Made by a program: the position numbers and the translations under genes
Shown here: positions 18,288-27,307 of the stretch, piece after piece
How the letters are laid out: each line of letters begins with the position of its first letter
Position numbering within the stretch: the first letter of the stretch is position 1
The notes under the pieces: generated by a model
Database searches by the model: none
The model's input: the letters and a program-made list of their open reading frames with translations, nothing else
What the model was told of the DNA's origin: nothing
Origin: Phycisphaerales bacterium
Lineage (GTDB): Bacteria > Planctomycetota > Phycisphaerae > Phycisphaerales > UBA1924
Length of the DNA stretch: 64,000 nt
Reading direction: 5' to 3'
Assembly (NCBI GenBank): GCA_029260345.1
Contig: JAJDDK010000006.1
Span: forward strand, 1 to 64,000

Positions 18288-19271
18288 ATGGCTCAAAGCG
18301 ACACGAACAGCCTGAAGATCTTCGCCGGAAGGCGGCACATCGACCTCACGCAGCGCATCTGTCGTCGACTCGATTTGTCCATGGGACAAGCCGCGACCAG
18401 CGAATTTCCCGACGGCGAGTTGATGGTCAAGACGGATGAAGACGTGCGCGGGCGCGACTGCTACGTCGTGCTGTCCACGTGCCAGCCCGTCAATGACAAC
18501 CTGATGGAGCTGCTGATTTTTCTTGACTGCCTGAAGCGGGCGAGTGCGGCTCGTGTGACGGCAGTCATCCCGTACTTCGGCTACGCACGGCAGGATCGCA
18601 AAGATGAAGGCCGCACGCCGATCACGGCGAAGCTCGTCGCGAATTTGATTACGACGGCACAGTGCGATCGCGTGCTCGCACTTGATCTGCACGCGGCCCA
18701 GATTCAGGGATTTTTCGACATCCTCGTCGATCACCTGTCCGCGACACCGGTGTTCATCGAGTATTTCGAAAGCATTCGTGAAGAGCTCGGCGATCTTGTG
18801 GTCGTGAGCCCCGATGTCGGCAACGTCAAGATTGCGACGATGTACGCCGGGCTTTTGGACGGCGATATTGCGATCGTGGACAAACGGCGCGTCTCGGGAT
18901 CGGAAGTGAAGTCGTCCAATCTCGTCGGCGATGTGCGCGGCAAGACGGTCCTCATGATGGACGACATGATCTCAACCGCGGGCACGATCTGCGAAGCCGC
19001 CCGCGTCGTGATGGACAAGGGCGCCCGCCAAGTGATTGCCGCGGCGACGCACCCCGTGATGGTCGGCCTCGCGATGGAGCGCCTCGCGGAAAGCCCCATC
19101 AGCAAGGTGGTCGTCACCAACACGATCCCCGCCAACGGGCGATTCGCGCCCATCTCGGACAAAATCGTTGAACTGTGCGTCGGTCCGTTGTTGGGCGACG
19201 CCATTCACCGCATTCACCACAACCTTTCCGTCAGCGCCCTGTTTCGAAAAGGCGCCGGCACCAAACGATGA
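18288..19271 (+). CDS. prs: Ribose-phosphate pyrophosphokinase
   Basis: Makes phosphoribosyl pyrophosphate from ribose 5-phosphate and ATP for nucleotide, histidine, tryptophan and NAD synthesis. The 327 residues are family length. Signatures are SEFPDGELMVKTDEDVRGRD, CQPVNDNLMELLIFLDCLK, YFGYARQDRK with the ATP-contacting residues, DLHAAQIQGFFD, and the PRPP loop MMDDMISTAGT. ATG 18288 is four bases after the upstream stop codon and gives the usual N-terminus (SLKIFAGRRHIDL). The gene order GlmU-prs-rplY-pth is a common bacterial arrangement. Confidence 0.97.
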   Translation: MAQSDTNSLKIFAGRRHIDLTQRICRRLDLSMGQAATSEFPDGELMVKTDEDVRGRDCYVVLSTCQPVNDNLMELLIFLDCLKRASAARVTAVIPYFGYARQDRKDEGRTPITAKLVANLITTAQCDRVLALDLHAAQIQGFFDILVDHLSATPVFIEYFESIREELGDLVVVSPDVGNVKIATMYAGLLDGDIAIVDKRRVSGSEVKSSNLVGDVRGKTVLMMDDMISTAGTICEAARVVMDKGARQVIAAATHPVMVGLAMERLAESPISKVVVTNTIPANGRFAPISDKIVELCVGPLLGDAIHRIHHNLSVSALFRKGAGTKR

Positions 19272-19330
19272 AGTCGTTGCGGCAGGAAGCGTCCCGCCGC
19301 AACAACGTGTTCAGAAGGAACTATTGAGCC

Positions 19331-19978
19331 ATGAGTCAGACACACGAATTGAGTGCGGAAAAGCGTGAAAGCGTTGGCACCCGTGAGAGCCAGCGTTTGC
19401 GCAAAGAAGGCAAACTGCCTGCGGTGTTGTACGGCCACAAGCTTGGCACCGAGCACATCATGCTCGACGCCAAGGAGGCCCTGACGCACTTCGAGGCCGG
19501 TGAGAAAGTCTTTGAGCTGAAGCTCGGCGGCAAGTCCGAGACCGCGCTGCTGAAGGATCTCGCCTACGACTATCTCGGTCGTCGCATTATTCACGCGGAC
19601 TTTGAGCGCGTGGATCTTGACGAGAAGGTCACGGTCCATATCCCGATCCACTTCCGTGGTGACGCGAAGGGCCTGAAGGCGGCCGGCGCGCTCATGATTC
19701 ACCCGGCCAGTGATATTCAAGTCGAGTGCCGAGTGCGCGACATGCAGGACTCGCTGGATGTGGACCTCAGCCACCTTGACGTCAATGAGTCGATGCACGC
19801 CAGCGAGATCACCTTGCCCAGCGGCTGGACACTGATGTCCGACGCTGACGCCGTGATTGCCGCCATCCAGGTCAAGAAGGAAGAGGCCGAGGGCGAGGAA
19901 GTCGAAGTCGAGGGCGGCGCTGGCGAGCCCGAAGTCATCGCCGAGAAGAAGGACGACGAGGACGAGTCCAAGGAGTGA
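19331..19978 (+). CDS. rplY: Large-subunit ribosomal protein bL25 (CTC/TL5 type)
   Basis: Binds 5S rRNA in the central protuberance of the 50S subunit. The N-terminal 5S-binding domain begins ELSAEKRESVGTRESQRLRK and contains GKLPAVLYG. The second CTC-type domain (about 100-185) includes the typical IPIHFRGDAKGLK and DLSHLDV segments. The tail from about 183 onward is strongly acidic (EEAEGEEVEVEGGAG), longer than in many bacteria. The stop codon overlaps the GTG start of pth by four bases (GTGA), so translation of the two is probably coupled. Confidence 0.95.
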   Translation: MSQTHELSAEKRESVGTRESQRLRKEGKLPAVLYGHKLGTEHIMLDAKEALTHFEAGEKVFELKLGGKSETALLKDLAYDYLGRRIIHADFERVDLDEKVTVHIPIHFRGDAKGLKAAGALMIHPASDIQVECRVRDMQDSLDVDLSHLDVNESMHASEITLPSGWTLMSDADAVIAAIQVKKEEAEGEEVEVEGGAGEPEVIAEKKDDEDESKE

Positions 19979-20661
19979 AACTCATCGTTGGTCTGGGCAA
20001 TCCCGGTGCGGAATACGAGCGCACCCGGCACAACGCCGGGTTCATGGCGGTCGATCGCTTGATCGAGCGTCATGCGCCGCAGGCGGTGGCGCGCAGTCGT
20101 TTCCACGCGCTCGCGTACGACGTCACGCTCCGCCAGGGCGGCGCCGAAGAACGCGCGTTGCTGCTCAAGCCGACGACCTTCATGAATCGCTCCGGACTTT
20201 CAGTCGCTGAGGCGGCGCGCTTCTACAAGCTGCTTCCTGCACAAGACGTGCTGGTGCTGGTGGATGATGTGGCGTTGCCCACAGGCGCCATTCGAATTCG
20301 ATCCGCCGGCGGAACCGGCGGACACAACGGCCTGGCCGACATTCAGCAGAAGCTCGGCGACGATGGATATGCGCGGCTGCGCATCGGCGTCGGCAGTCCG
20401 GACCGGCAGGCGCAGCGCGATTATGTCCTCGGTCGCTTTTCACCGGATCAGTGGGACGACGTTCGCCCCGCGCTGGATCGTGCGGCGGACGCCGCCGAAG
20501 TCTGGGCGACACAGGGCGTGGTCACCGCCATGAACACTTTTAATTCGGCTGAAGAATCGCGCGGTGGCGCGGCGGCCGGCACGAACGAATCAACAAAGAA
20601 CTCAGCGCCAGATGCGGAGACCTCCGCGCCGGCGACAGGATTCAACAAGGATCAGTCATGA
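19975..20661 (+). CDS. pth: Peptidyl-tRNA hydrolase
   Basis: Recycles tRNA from peptidyl-tRNA that dropped off ribosomes. Clear family residues are GLGNPGAEYERTRHNAGF with catalytic His20 and Asn10, KPTTFMNRSG, and VDDVALPTGAIRIR...GGHNGL. The GTG start at 19975 lies inside the rplY stop overlap, with AAGGA just upstream. The core ends near residue 188; the remaining about 40 residues are a Ser/Ala/Glu-rich tail without structure that I recognise. The stop overlaps the rpsF ATG (ATGA). Confidence 0.96.
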   Translation: MKLIVGLGNPGAEYERTRHNAGFMAVDRLIERHAPQAVARSRFHALAYDVTLRQGGAEERALLLKPTTFMNRSGLSVAEAARFYKLLPAQDVLVLVDDVALPTGAIRIRSAGGTGGHNGLADIQQKLGDDGYARLRIGVGSPDRQAQRDYVLGRFSPDQWDDVRPALDRAADAAEVWATQGVVTAMNTFNSAEESRGGAAAGTNESTKNSAPDAETSAPATGFNKDQS

Positions 20662-21083
20662 AAGAGAATCGAAAGAACTACTACGAGGCCATGTTCCTCC
20701 TGCGGCAAGCCGCGTCTGCGGATCTTGGCGCCGCCGTCGATCACATCCGCGAAGTGCTTGAACGCGCCGAGGGTGAAATCCTCGCCATGAAGAAGTGGGA
20801 CGAGCGCCGTCTCGCTTACGAAATCAAGAAGCAGAAGCGCGGCACGTACATCCTGGTGTACGTCGGCATTCCCGCGGCGCAGATGGCGTCGGTGGAGCGC
20901 ATGCTCAACCTCTCCGAAGTGGTCCTGCGCTGGATGCTCGTCCGTGCGGATCACCTCTCGGTCGAGGAAATGACCGCCGCCGACGCTCAGCAGGAGCTCG
21001 CCGACGAGATCAAGCTCCGCTCCGAGCGCGGGCGCGACCGTGACGAATCCGAAGAGACCGAGCCTGCCGCCGCCGAGGCGTAA
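20658..21083 (+). CDS. rpsF: Small-subunit ribosomal protein bS6
   Basis: Binds the central domain of 16S rRNA together with bS18. Family features are YYEAMFLLRQ near the start, the AMKKWDERRLAYEIKKQKRG segment and the strand TYILVYVGIPA, followed by SVERMLNLSEVVLRWMLVR. An acidic tail (RDRDESEETEPAAAEA) ends the 141 residues. It overlaps pth by four bases and is followed by ssb after 89 bases. The bS18 gene, often found after ssb, is not here. Confidence 0.96.
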   Translation: MKENRKNYYEAMFLLRQAASADLGAAVDHIREVLERAEGEILAMKKWDERRLAYEIKKQKRGTYILVYVGIPAAQMASVERMLNLSEVVLRWMLVRADHLSVEEMTAADAQQELADEIKLRSERGRDRDESEETEPAAAEA

Positions 21084-21172
21084 TGTGGCCAGACGCGGCC
21101 CAATGACGCGACCGCCCGGATACCCTACCATTACCCGAACGTAGCTGGCATTCAGAACAAGCGAGGTCACAC

Positions 21173-21619
21173 ATGGCAGGCAGCTTCAACAAAGTGTTTC
21201 TGATGGGCAATCTGACGCGGGACATCGAGCTCCGACATTTTGCGGGCGATCAGGCTGTGGCGAACATCGGCCTCGCCGTGAATCGCCGTTTTCGCACGAA
21301 GGACGGCGAAAACCGCGAAGAGACCACCTTCGTGGATTGCGAAGCATGGGGCCGCACGGCGGAGACAATGAGCAAGTTCCTTTCCAAAGGCCGCCCGGTC
21401 TTTGTCGAAGGTCGCCTGAAGCTGGACCAGTGGCAGGACAAGGACGGCGGCAACCGGTCCAAGCTCAAGGTGGTGGTGGAGAACTTCCAGTTTGTGGACA
21501 GCCCCGGTGAATCCGGGGGGCGTCCGGGGGGGAGTGGCGGCGGTCGCAGCCACGCTCCGGCGCACGCGGACTCCGGCGGCAGCTACGAGCCGCTGGACGA
21601 AAGCGACATTCCGTTCTAA
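21173..21619 (+). CDS. ssb: Single-stranded DNA-binding protein
   Basis: Coats single-stranded DNA in replication, repair and recombination and recruits partners through its C-terminal tip. The OB-fold occupies residues 1 to about 108, with NKVFLMGNLTRDIELRH, TKDGENREETTFVDCEAWG and SKGRPVFVEGRLKLDQW. A Gly/Ser-rich linker follows, then the acidic tip DESDIPF, which is the canonical docking motif. The 148-residue length is normal. It sits between rpsF and rplI, the classical position. Confidence 0.97.
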   Translation: MAGSFNKVFLMGNLTRDIELRHFAGDQAVANIGLAVNRRFRTKDGENREETTFVDCEAWGRTAETMSKFLSKGRPVFVEGRLKLDQWQDKDGGNRSKLKVVVENFQFVDSPGESGGRPGGSGGGRSHAPAHADSGGSYEPLDESDIPF

Positions 21620-21695
21620 CCTGCTCGGCTCGCCCTGACCGGCCCCGCATGGCCTTTGGCGGCTGAAACGACCTGAATCCAAAGGATTTGACCTC

Positions 21696-22265
21696 ATGGC
21701 ACGCACCCTCGAGCTGCTGCTGACTGAAAACGTGGACAACCTTGGCATCGTGGGCGACGTTGTTCGCGTGCGTTCGGGGTATGCGCGAAACTTCCTGCTC
21801 CCTCGTGACTTGTGCACGACGCCGAGCGAGGACGCGATCAAGGCGCTCGCCGCCAAGCGCGCCGAAGCTGAGAAGGCTCGCCTTCGTCAGCAGGAGATGC
21901 GCTCGGAGATGGTGGAGAAGCTCGAAGGCTTCGAAGTCCACATCGAGCGTTCCTGCAACGACCAGGGTCTGCTGTACGGATCGGTCACGCAGAAGGACAT
22001 CGCCGATGCGCTCGAAGAGCAAGGCTTTGCCGTTCGCGGCCGCGACGTTCGCTTGGCGCACACCATCAAGCGCCTCGACACGTACGACGTGCTTGTGAAG
22101 TTTGACGCGGACCTTTCCGCGAACGTCAAGGTCTGGGTCATTCCCGATCGCGAACTCGAAAACGATGAAGAGCGCGAGGAGATGGAATTCGACAATGAGG
22201 GCAACCTCATTGAAGGCCGGGCGAAGAAGCCGAAGCCTGAGGCTGAAGAGAAGCCGGCGGAATAA
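21696..22265 (+). CDS. rplI: Large-subunit ribosomal protein bL9
   Basis: Binds domain V of 23S rRNA at the base of the L1 stalk. The N-terminal domain shows ELLLTENVDNLGIVGDVVRV and the signature GYARNFLLPRDL; a helix connector rich in Lys/Arg/Glu (about 45-75) leads to the C-terminal domain with LYGSVTQKDIADAL. An extra acidic/basic tail of about 30 residues (from DRELENDEEREEMEF) makes it longer than the usual 150 residues. It is the last gene of the operon and is followed by a strong intrinsic terminator. Confidence 0.96.
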   Translation: MARTLELLLTENVDNLGIVGDVVRVRSGYARNFLLPRDLCTTPSEDAIKALAAKRAEAEKARLRQQEMRSEMVEKLEGFEVHIERSCNDQGLLYGSVTQKDIADALEEQGFAVRGRDVRLAHTIKRLDTYDVLVKFDADLSANVKVWVIPDRELENDEEREEMEFDNEGNLIEGRAKKPKPEAEEKPAE

Positions 22266-22311
22266 CGCCGTGCTGAACGATCAAGCCGTTCAAGACATTG
22301 CAAAAAATAGA

Positions 22312-22347
22312 AAGGCCGGACGATTCGTCGTCCGGCCTTGTTTGTTT
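22312..22347 (+). terminator. Intrinsic terminator of the GlmU-prs-rplI operon
   Basis: A perfect twelve-base stem AAGGCCGGACGA / TCGTCCGGCCTT with loop TTCG (22312-22339), followed by GTTTGTTT. It lies 46 bases after rplI and is the best terminator in the window. The minus-strand CvpA-like gene ends 52 bases past it; on that strand the flanking run of A/T could also give weak termination. Confidence 0.88.
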
Positions 22348-22390
22348 CACGATTCGCCGGCTCTTGTCTGCTGAAGAACTCAGTCCGCTG

Positions 22391-24148
22391 TTATCGCAGT
22401 TGTTTCGGCGGATCAAGCACCACCTTTTCACGGCTGCCAAGATTGAATGAGCGGATCTGCACGCCCTTGCTTGGCGTGAAAAGAAGCATGAGCGATTGAT
22501 CCGATCGGCTGCGGCTCAGGGCCGGCAATTCCGCGAGGGCGCGAATCGTGCTGCCGGGCGTGAAGCGAATCTCCACCTTGGACTGGTCCTGGTAGACGTA
22601 GCCCACGCACTCATACCGCTGGCCAAGTGTGTCGATCAGCATTGGCGACAGGACGGATTCCGCCTTGTCGAGCGATTGTCCAAGGATGGTGGTGCGAGCC
22701 GCAGGGCCGACATCCACTTGCACAATGGTGGTGCCGTCGGGCGGCTGGAACGACGTGACGCGCAACTGCGTGGGAATGTTGGCGCCGATGCGGCTGAGAT
22801 CCAGTGTCGCCGAACCGCTGGTGACTTTGTTGTCAGCGCTGAGGTCGAGGCTTCCGCGGTCCTGCTTGTTGAAGATGACTCCAACACGCGGGTCTTCCCG
22901 AATTTCCCGTGACGAGCCTTGATCGCCGGACACCACTTGCGGCCCGCTGCTTTCGCTGCCGACCACGGTCGGCGCCGCGACGCTCTCCGCCTGAATGCCG
23001 ACGATCTCTCCCGATTGCACCAACGCGTCACGCGCCGCCGGCGTGATGTCCTGCCGTGCGATGGCGACGCTCGACGCCGGGATGCGAATGTTCTTGACGA
23101 GCAAGTCCGTCGGCGTCGCGTTTGGGGGCACGACAAACTCAAACGCCATGGTCGTGCTCGCCGCACCGCCGACGCTTGCCGCGTACACATCCGGCCCGTC
23201 AAAGCGATAGCGATTGACCTGAAGCGTCGCGCCATCGGCGCGGCTCACAAACGCGATCGGGCTCAGGCTCTCGCCGCCGCCATTAGGCATCGCGACGATC
23301 AGTCGAATCTGGCCAGGGCCAATGACGGTTTGGCCCTTCTTTTCCTTGGCGCCGGGGCCGAACTGCACGACGAATCCCTCGATGTGGGAACCGGCGGGTG
23401 GAGGTGAGCCATCCGGAAGGACGACGTTTTGTGCGATGGGGGAGCCATCGGCGGAGACGACGAATTCGTCCGACAGGAGATCACGAGGGTTGTCAGCCGT
23501 GACGGTGTATCGAGACGTCACCGTCACATCCTCAGGCTTAAGCGTGGTGCGGCTTCGATCCTCGTACGTCACACGCATGAGCGCCGCCTGCTCGTTCACA
23601 TTCGGAAGCCGCTCTGCGAGCGGAGTCGCCGTCGAAAGTGAGCCAGAGCTGAGGGTCTCGTACACCTTCGCGGTGATCATGTCCGCCGGCACCCACAGGT
23701 TTGAGCCGGAGCGGGCGTCCACAGCGCCGGTGGCGCGGTCCCAGTTCACGGCCTGATAGCCCATGAAGTTGGACGGCAGACGCAGAAAGCCGATGGAGAT
23801 GATGAGCATGCCCGCCGTCAGGAGGCCGGACATCGCGCCGAAGGCGGCGCCGCCGACGAAATTCGTCGTGTCATCAAAGAAGAGATTTGAGGAGACGTAT
23901 TTGTTAGTGAGGACGCGAAGGAGCGCCAGCGTCACCACAAACGGTCCGAGCAGTCCGACGGTCCAGGCGATGTCTTCGCGCACACCAAGCAGCACGGCGT
24001 ACGTCAGCGGCTCCCAGACGGCGAACGACACTGCGCCGGCGATCAAGACGCAGACGAAGTGGATGAGCGCTGAGAACAGCCCCTGCCCGGCCCAGAAGTA
24101 GCCGAGACCAAGGACCAGAAGGATGACGGCAATGTTCATGATCGGCAT
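22391..24148 (-). CDS. CvpA-like membrane protein with large C-terminal extension
   Basis: The first about 130 residues form four hydrophobic segments (about 4-26, 29-48, 60-80 and 98-122), with the small-residue pattern of the CvpA family (FVGGAAFGAMSGLL at about 97-110). The following about 450 residues have no membrane segment and look beta-rich and non-cytosolic; I do not recognise them. CvpA-family proteins are linked to colicin V export and membrane stress, but the true function is unclear. ATG 24148 is used because GGAGG lies ten bases upstream and earlier in-frame codons overlap the gene before. It is the third gene of the leftward operon after pilT and the degenerate ATPase, suggesting a role with a pilus or secretion apparatus. 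The domain assignment is moderate. Confidence 0.6.
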   Translation of the reverse strand: MPIMNIAVILLVLGLGYFWAGQGLFSALIHFVCVLIAGAVSFAVWEPLTYAVLLGVREDIAWTVGLLGPFVVTLALLRVLTNKYVSSNLFFDDTTNFVGGAAFGAMSGLLTAGMLIISIGFLRLPSNFMGYQAVNWDRATGAVDARSGSNLWVPADMITAKVYETLSSGSLSTATPLAERLPNVNEQAALMRVTYEDRSRTTLKPEDVTVTSRYTVTADNPRDLLSDEFVVSADGSPIAQNVVLPDGSPPPAGSHIEGFVVQFGPGAKEKKGQTVIGPGQIRLIVAMPNGGGESLSPIAFVSRADGATLQVNRYRFDGPDVYAASVGGAASTTMAFEFVVPPNATPTDLLVKNIRIPASSVAIARQDITPAARDALVQSGEIVGIQAESVAAPTVVGSESSGPQVVSGDQGSSREIREDPRVGVIFNKQDRGSLDLSADNKVTSGSATLDLSRIGANIPTQLRVTSFQPPDGTTIVQVDVGPAARTTILGQSLDKAESVLSPMLIDTLGQRYECVGYVYQDQSKVEIRFTPGSTIRALAELPALSRSRSDQSLMLLFTPSKGVQIRSFNLGSREKVVLDPPKQLR

Positions 24149-24194
24149 GGCGAATGAGCCTCCGATGAAGTCGGGAAAAAATGCGTGAACGAAC

Positions 24195-25856
24195 TCAACT
24201 CGCGGGCGCGGCCGTCGGTTTGGCCTGCTGCGGTGGCTTGCGCTGGGCCGTCGCCGTGATGCGGGCGACCTCTTCGACACTGGTCACGCCGCCGATGGCC
24301 TTGCGAATCGCAGCTTCCTGAATCGACGGCAGCCGCTTTTTCTGCAAAGCGGAGCGAAGTCCGACCAAATCCTGTTTCGCGATCATGGCGCGTTCTTCGC
24401 GTCCGATCTGGAACACCTCGAAAACGGCTTCCTGGCCGAAGTAGCCAGAGCCCTGGCACATCGGGCATGTGTCCGGCTTGTTTTTGACCAGCACCTGCCC
24501 GCCCTTGCGGAAAAGCTTGTTCACCGTTCCGGGCTTGACGCCGAGTTTCTTCAGCATTTCCGGCGTCGGCTGGTATTCGACGCGGCAATTCGTGCAGAGT
24601 CGGCGAAGCAATTTTTGGGCGACGACGCCGTGAAGCGCATTGCCGACGGCGCTCGCGTCATTCACGGCTTTCATGAACGCCTGAATCGCCATCAGCGAAT
24701 TCTCGGCTTTGAGTCCGACATAGACGCGCGTGCGTTCCTGATCGGCTCTCGTCACTTCGACGGCCGTCGCCGCATCCGGCAATTCCGCCACAGCGATCAC
24801 ATCAGGATCGCGGCGCAGAATGGAGCGCACCGTCGTGGAATATTCAGCGCCGTCTTCGAGCGGGTCGAACTTATTGTGACGCACGCCTTCGATCATGCCG
24901 ACCGGCTCAAGTTCGATGGTCTGCACGTTGGTCGTGTACGCATCATGCGAACGCAGAATGGCGTACATCGTCGTCGTGCGGCCGCCAAACGGCGGGGCGC
25001 CGAGCAGAACGATGCCCTGCCCTTCATCAATGATGCGCGTCATTTCCTCAATTTGATCCGGGAGCAAACCCAGTTCTTCGAGTTGCAGTTTGACGGCGCC
25101 TTCCGGGTCGAATTGTCCGCGCAACATGAGGCCGCCGGAGGCGCCACTCGTCGTGACGCGGACGGGTATTTGCCCGCCGGCGCGCTCCACGCCAAAATCG
25201 CCTTGCTGCTTGCGGCGAACGTCCTGCACATCCAGTCCGGCGGCGCTCTTGTAGAAGTTGATCAGTTCGACGCCGTCCCGTTGCGGAAGCTGCGCGCCGG
25301 CCTGCGGCACACCATCCACCGTGTACACAACGCCGTAGTGCTGCTGGTCCACCGGTCGAATCTCAAAGCGAGCCGCGCGTCCATCGAGCGCGTCGATCAA
25401 TACGCTTTCAGCCGTGAGGCGAAGCTGATACTCAGGGGCTTCCTTCGCTGGTGGGCGCAGAATTCCCGCCGGCCCGCGAATGCCGAGTTCGACGTTCTTC
25501 GCGACCTTCGCGGCTTTGCGCTGCTCGGATCGCTCGCGCATCTTGGAGAGGTCAAACGACCAGCGGTGATGCTCCGGAACACGATCGTCCTTGTTGCGGA
25601 GCATGGCGTACACCACGAGGTCGCCCGCAAGGATCAGCATCAGGACCGGCCAGCCGATCCAGAAGCTGGGCGAAAGCGCCATCGCAACGAGAGCCGCACA
25701 ACCGGCGGCGACGTGCCCGAGATTCCACGCCTTGCGTTTGAAATACCAGCGGGCGGCGTCTTTGTCGTAAATCGTGGAGACCACCCACGCCCAGCCCAAG
25801 AAGGGGAGGAGCATAAGGATCGGCTTCCACGGTGAAATCAGGAAAAGACCTTGCAT
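24195..25856 (-). CDS. Membrane-anchored GspE/PilB-like protein with degenerate Walker motifs
   Basis: Related to the traffic ATPases that power type IV pili and type II secretion, but altered. The N-terminus has hydrophobic segments at about 12-30 and 47-85, where PilB carries a soluble domain. The ATPase core (about 150-540) keeps the fold landmarks. However, the P-loop is GAPPFGGRTTT (286-296) with Arg293 where the catalytic Lys should be, Walker B is VIAVAELPDAAT with no GE-R-D set, and the His box is replaced by RVYVGLKAEN. Zinc Cys421, Cys424, Cys464 and Cys467 are kept. I infer a structural or regulatory partner, not an active motor. The ATG at 25856 is preferred; a TTG at 25904 would add 16 residues. 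It lies between pilT and the CvpA-like gene. Confidence 0.75.
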   Translation of the reverse strand: MQGLFLISPWKPILMLLPFLGWAWVVSTIYDKDAARWYFKRKAWNLGHVAAGCAALVAMALSPSFWIGWPVLMLILAGDLVVYAMLRNKDDRVPEHHRWSFDLSKMRERSEQRKAAKVAKNVELGIRGPAGILRPPAKEAPEYQLRLTAESVLIDALDGRAARFEIRPVDQQHYGVVYTVDGVPQAGAQLPQRDGVELINFYKSAAGLDVQDVRRKQQGDFGVERAGGQIPVRVTTSGASGGLMLRGQFDPEGAVKLQLEELGLLPDQIEEMTRIIDEGQGIVLLGAPPFGGRTTTMYAILRSHDAYTTNVQTIELEPVGMIEGVRHNKFDPLEDGAEYSTTVRSILRRDPDVIAVAELPDAATAVEVTRADQERTRVYVGLKAENSLMAIQAFMKAVNDASAVGNALHGVVAQKLLRRLCTNCRVEYQPTPEMLKKLGVKPGTVNKLFRKGGQVLVKNKPDTCPMCQGSGYFGQEAVFEVFQIGREERAMIAKQDLVGLRSALQKKRLPSIQEAAIRKAIGGVTSVEEVARITATAQRKPPQQAKPTAAPAS

Positions 25857-25962
25857 GCTTGAGTCGCTGCCTCCTGCTTGAGCACGACGAATCGCCTCGT
25901 CCAAGGCCCGGTCACAGATTCATGGCCTGCTCGTTGGGTGATTTCGTCGCACGATCCAGCCG

Positions 25963-27117
25963 TCAGGCGATGCCCTTGAGGCGCATCTTCAATTCATCGA
26001 CATTGGGCGATGCTTCCAGCGCCACCCGCATGTGAATGTATTCCTGCTCCACAAGCTGCACAAGCGAGGCGTTGAAGTCGCGCATGCCCGCTTTTTCCGC
26101 TTCCTGGCTCTTGAGAATCGATGGAATCTCGCCCTCGCGGCCTTCCAGAATGAACTTCCGAACCACCGCGTTGTTGATCAGGATCTCCAGCGCCGGAATG
26201 CGCGGGATGTTCTCGTGCAGCGTCGGCAGCAGCTTCTGATACACGATCGCTCGCATCTGGTACGCCATGATCTTGCGCACCTGCTCGCGCTCCTCCGCCT
26301 GGAACAAGTCGTATATGCGGCTGAAGGTCTCCGCCGCGCTGGAGGCGTGAATCGTTCCAAAAACCAGGTGGCCCGTCTCCGCCGCATGCAGGGCCGCTTC
26401 AAAGGTTTCGGAGTCACGCATTTCGCCGACCAGCACGATGTCCGGGTTTTCGCGAACGAGCGCGCGCAGCGCGATCTTGAAGTCCAGCACGTCGATGCCG
26501 ACTTCGCGCTGGTGAATCGTCGCTTTCTGATCTTCGAAGATGTATTCGATCGGGTCTTCGATGGTGATGATGTGGACGGGCTTGCGCTCGTTCACGTAAT
26601 TCAGCATCGAGGCGATCGTGGTGGATTTACCCGAGCCCGTCACGCCCGCCAGCAGCACAATGCCCTGCGGCTGCATGGCGATCTCCGCCATGATGTTCGG
26701 GAGGTACAGGTCTTCGAATCGCTTGATGTCGCTGGTGATGAGTCGGCACGCGCACGAGAGCTTGCCGCGCGATTGAAAGAGATTCACGCGAAAACGGTTG
26801 CGCTCGTCGTAGTCGTACGCGAAGTCGACCGAGCCGAACTTGTGCAGATCGTTCTTCTGCTCGTCGGTGAGAATGTGGTTGACGATGTCGCGGTATTCCT
26901 CGCCCGTGACGGCCTCGGTGTCGAGCGTCTTGAGGGCGCCGCGCAGGCGAACGACGGGGGGCTTGCCGGTCTTCACGAGAAGGTCGGACGCGCCGAGCTT
27001 GATGCATGCCTGGAGGAACTTGCCGAAGCGAGTGGCGTGCGGGTCGTGCTTTTTGTCAGGGTCCGGTGTGATGTGTTGCGCCGTTGGTGGTGCGGCGGAA
27101 TCAGTATTCAGGCTCAT
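25963..27117 (-). CDS. pilT: PilT/PilU-type twitching ATPase
   Basis: Hexameric retraction ATPase of type IV pili, cytosolic and docked to the inner-membrane platform. All motifs are intact: Walker A GVTGSGKSTT (158-167), the acidic box IITIEDPIEYIFED, Walker B PDIVLVGEMRDSET, and the His box AAETGHLVFGTIHAS. The C-terminal part contains the conserved LQ-type segment altered to LPTLHENIPRIPALEIL. The 384 residues include an about 30-residue N-terminal extension rich in Asp and Pro. It is the first gene of the leftward operon. TAGGAT, 190 bases upstream (27308-27313), may be its -10 box. PilT and the related PilU cannot be separated from sequence alone here. Confidence 0.93.
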   Translation of the reverse strand: MSLNTDSAAPPTAQHITPDPDKKHDPHATRFGKFLQACIKLGASDLLVKTGKPPVVRLRGALKTLDTEAVTGEEYRDIVNHILTDEQKNDLHKFGSVDFAYDYDERNRFRVNLFQSRGKLSCACRLITSDIKRFEDLYLPNIMAEIAMQPQGIVLLAGVTGSGKSTTIASMLNYVNERKPVHIITIEDPIEYIFEDQKATIHQREVGIDVLDFKIALRALVRENPDIVLVGEMRDSETFEAALHAAETGHLVFGTIHASSAAETFSRIYDLFQAEEREQVRKIMAYQMRAIVYQKLLPTLHENIPRIPALEILINNAVVRKFILEGREGEIPSILKSQEAEKAGMRDFNASLVQLVEQEYIHMRVALEASPNVDELKMRLKGIA

Positions 27118-27307
27118 CGCGGATCTCTCTCCGTCTGGAGTCCCATTCGAGTGTCAATCGCCGGTCCGGCCCATCGCCCCGCCCCGTGTGATCCACGCGG
27201 ACACCCCCGAACGGGAACGCCGCCGGCATGGCTTGCCATACGCACGAAAGCGGCCCCCGGTTGCCCGATGGACGGGTTTTGGCCGCGTGATCGGCGGCGG
27301 GAGGACC

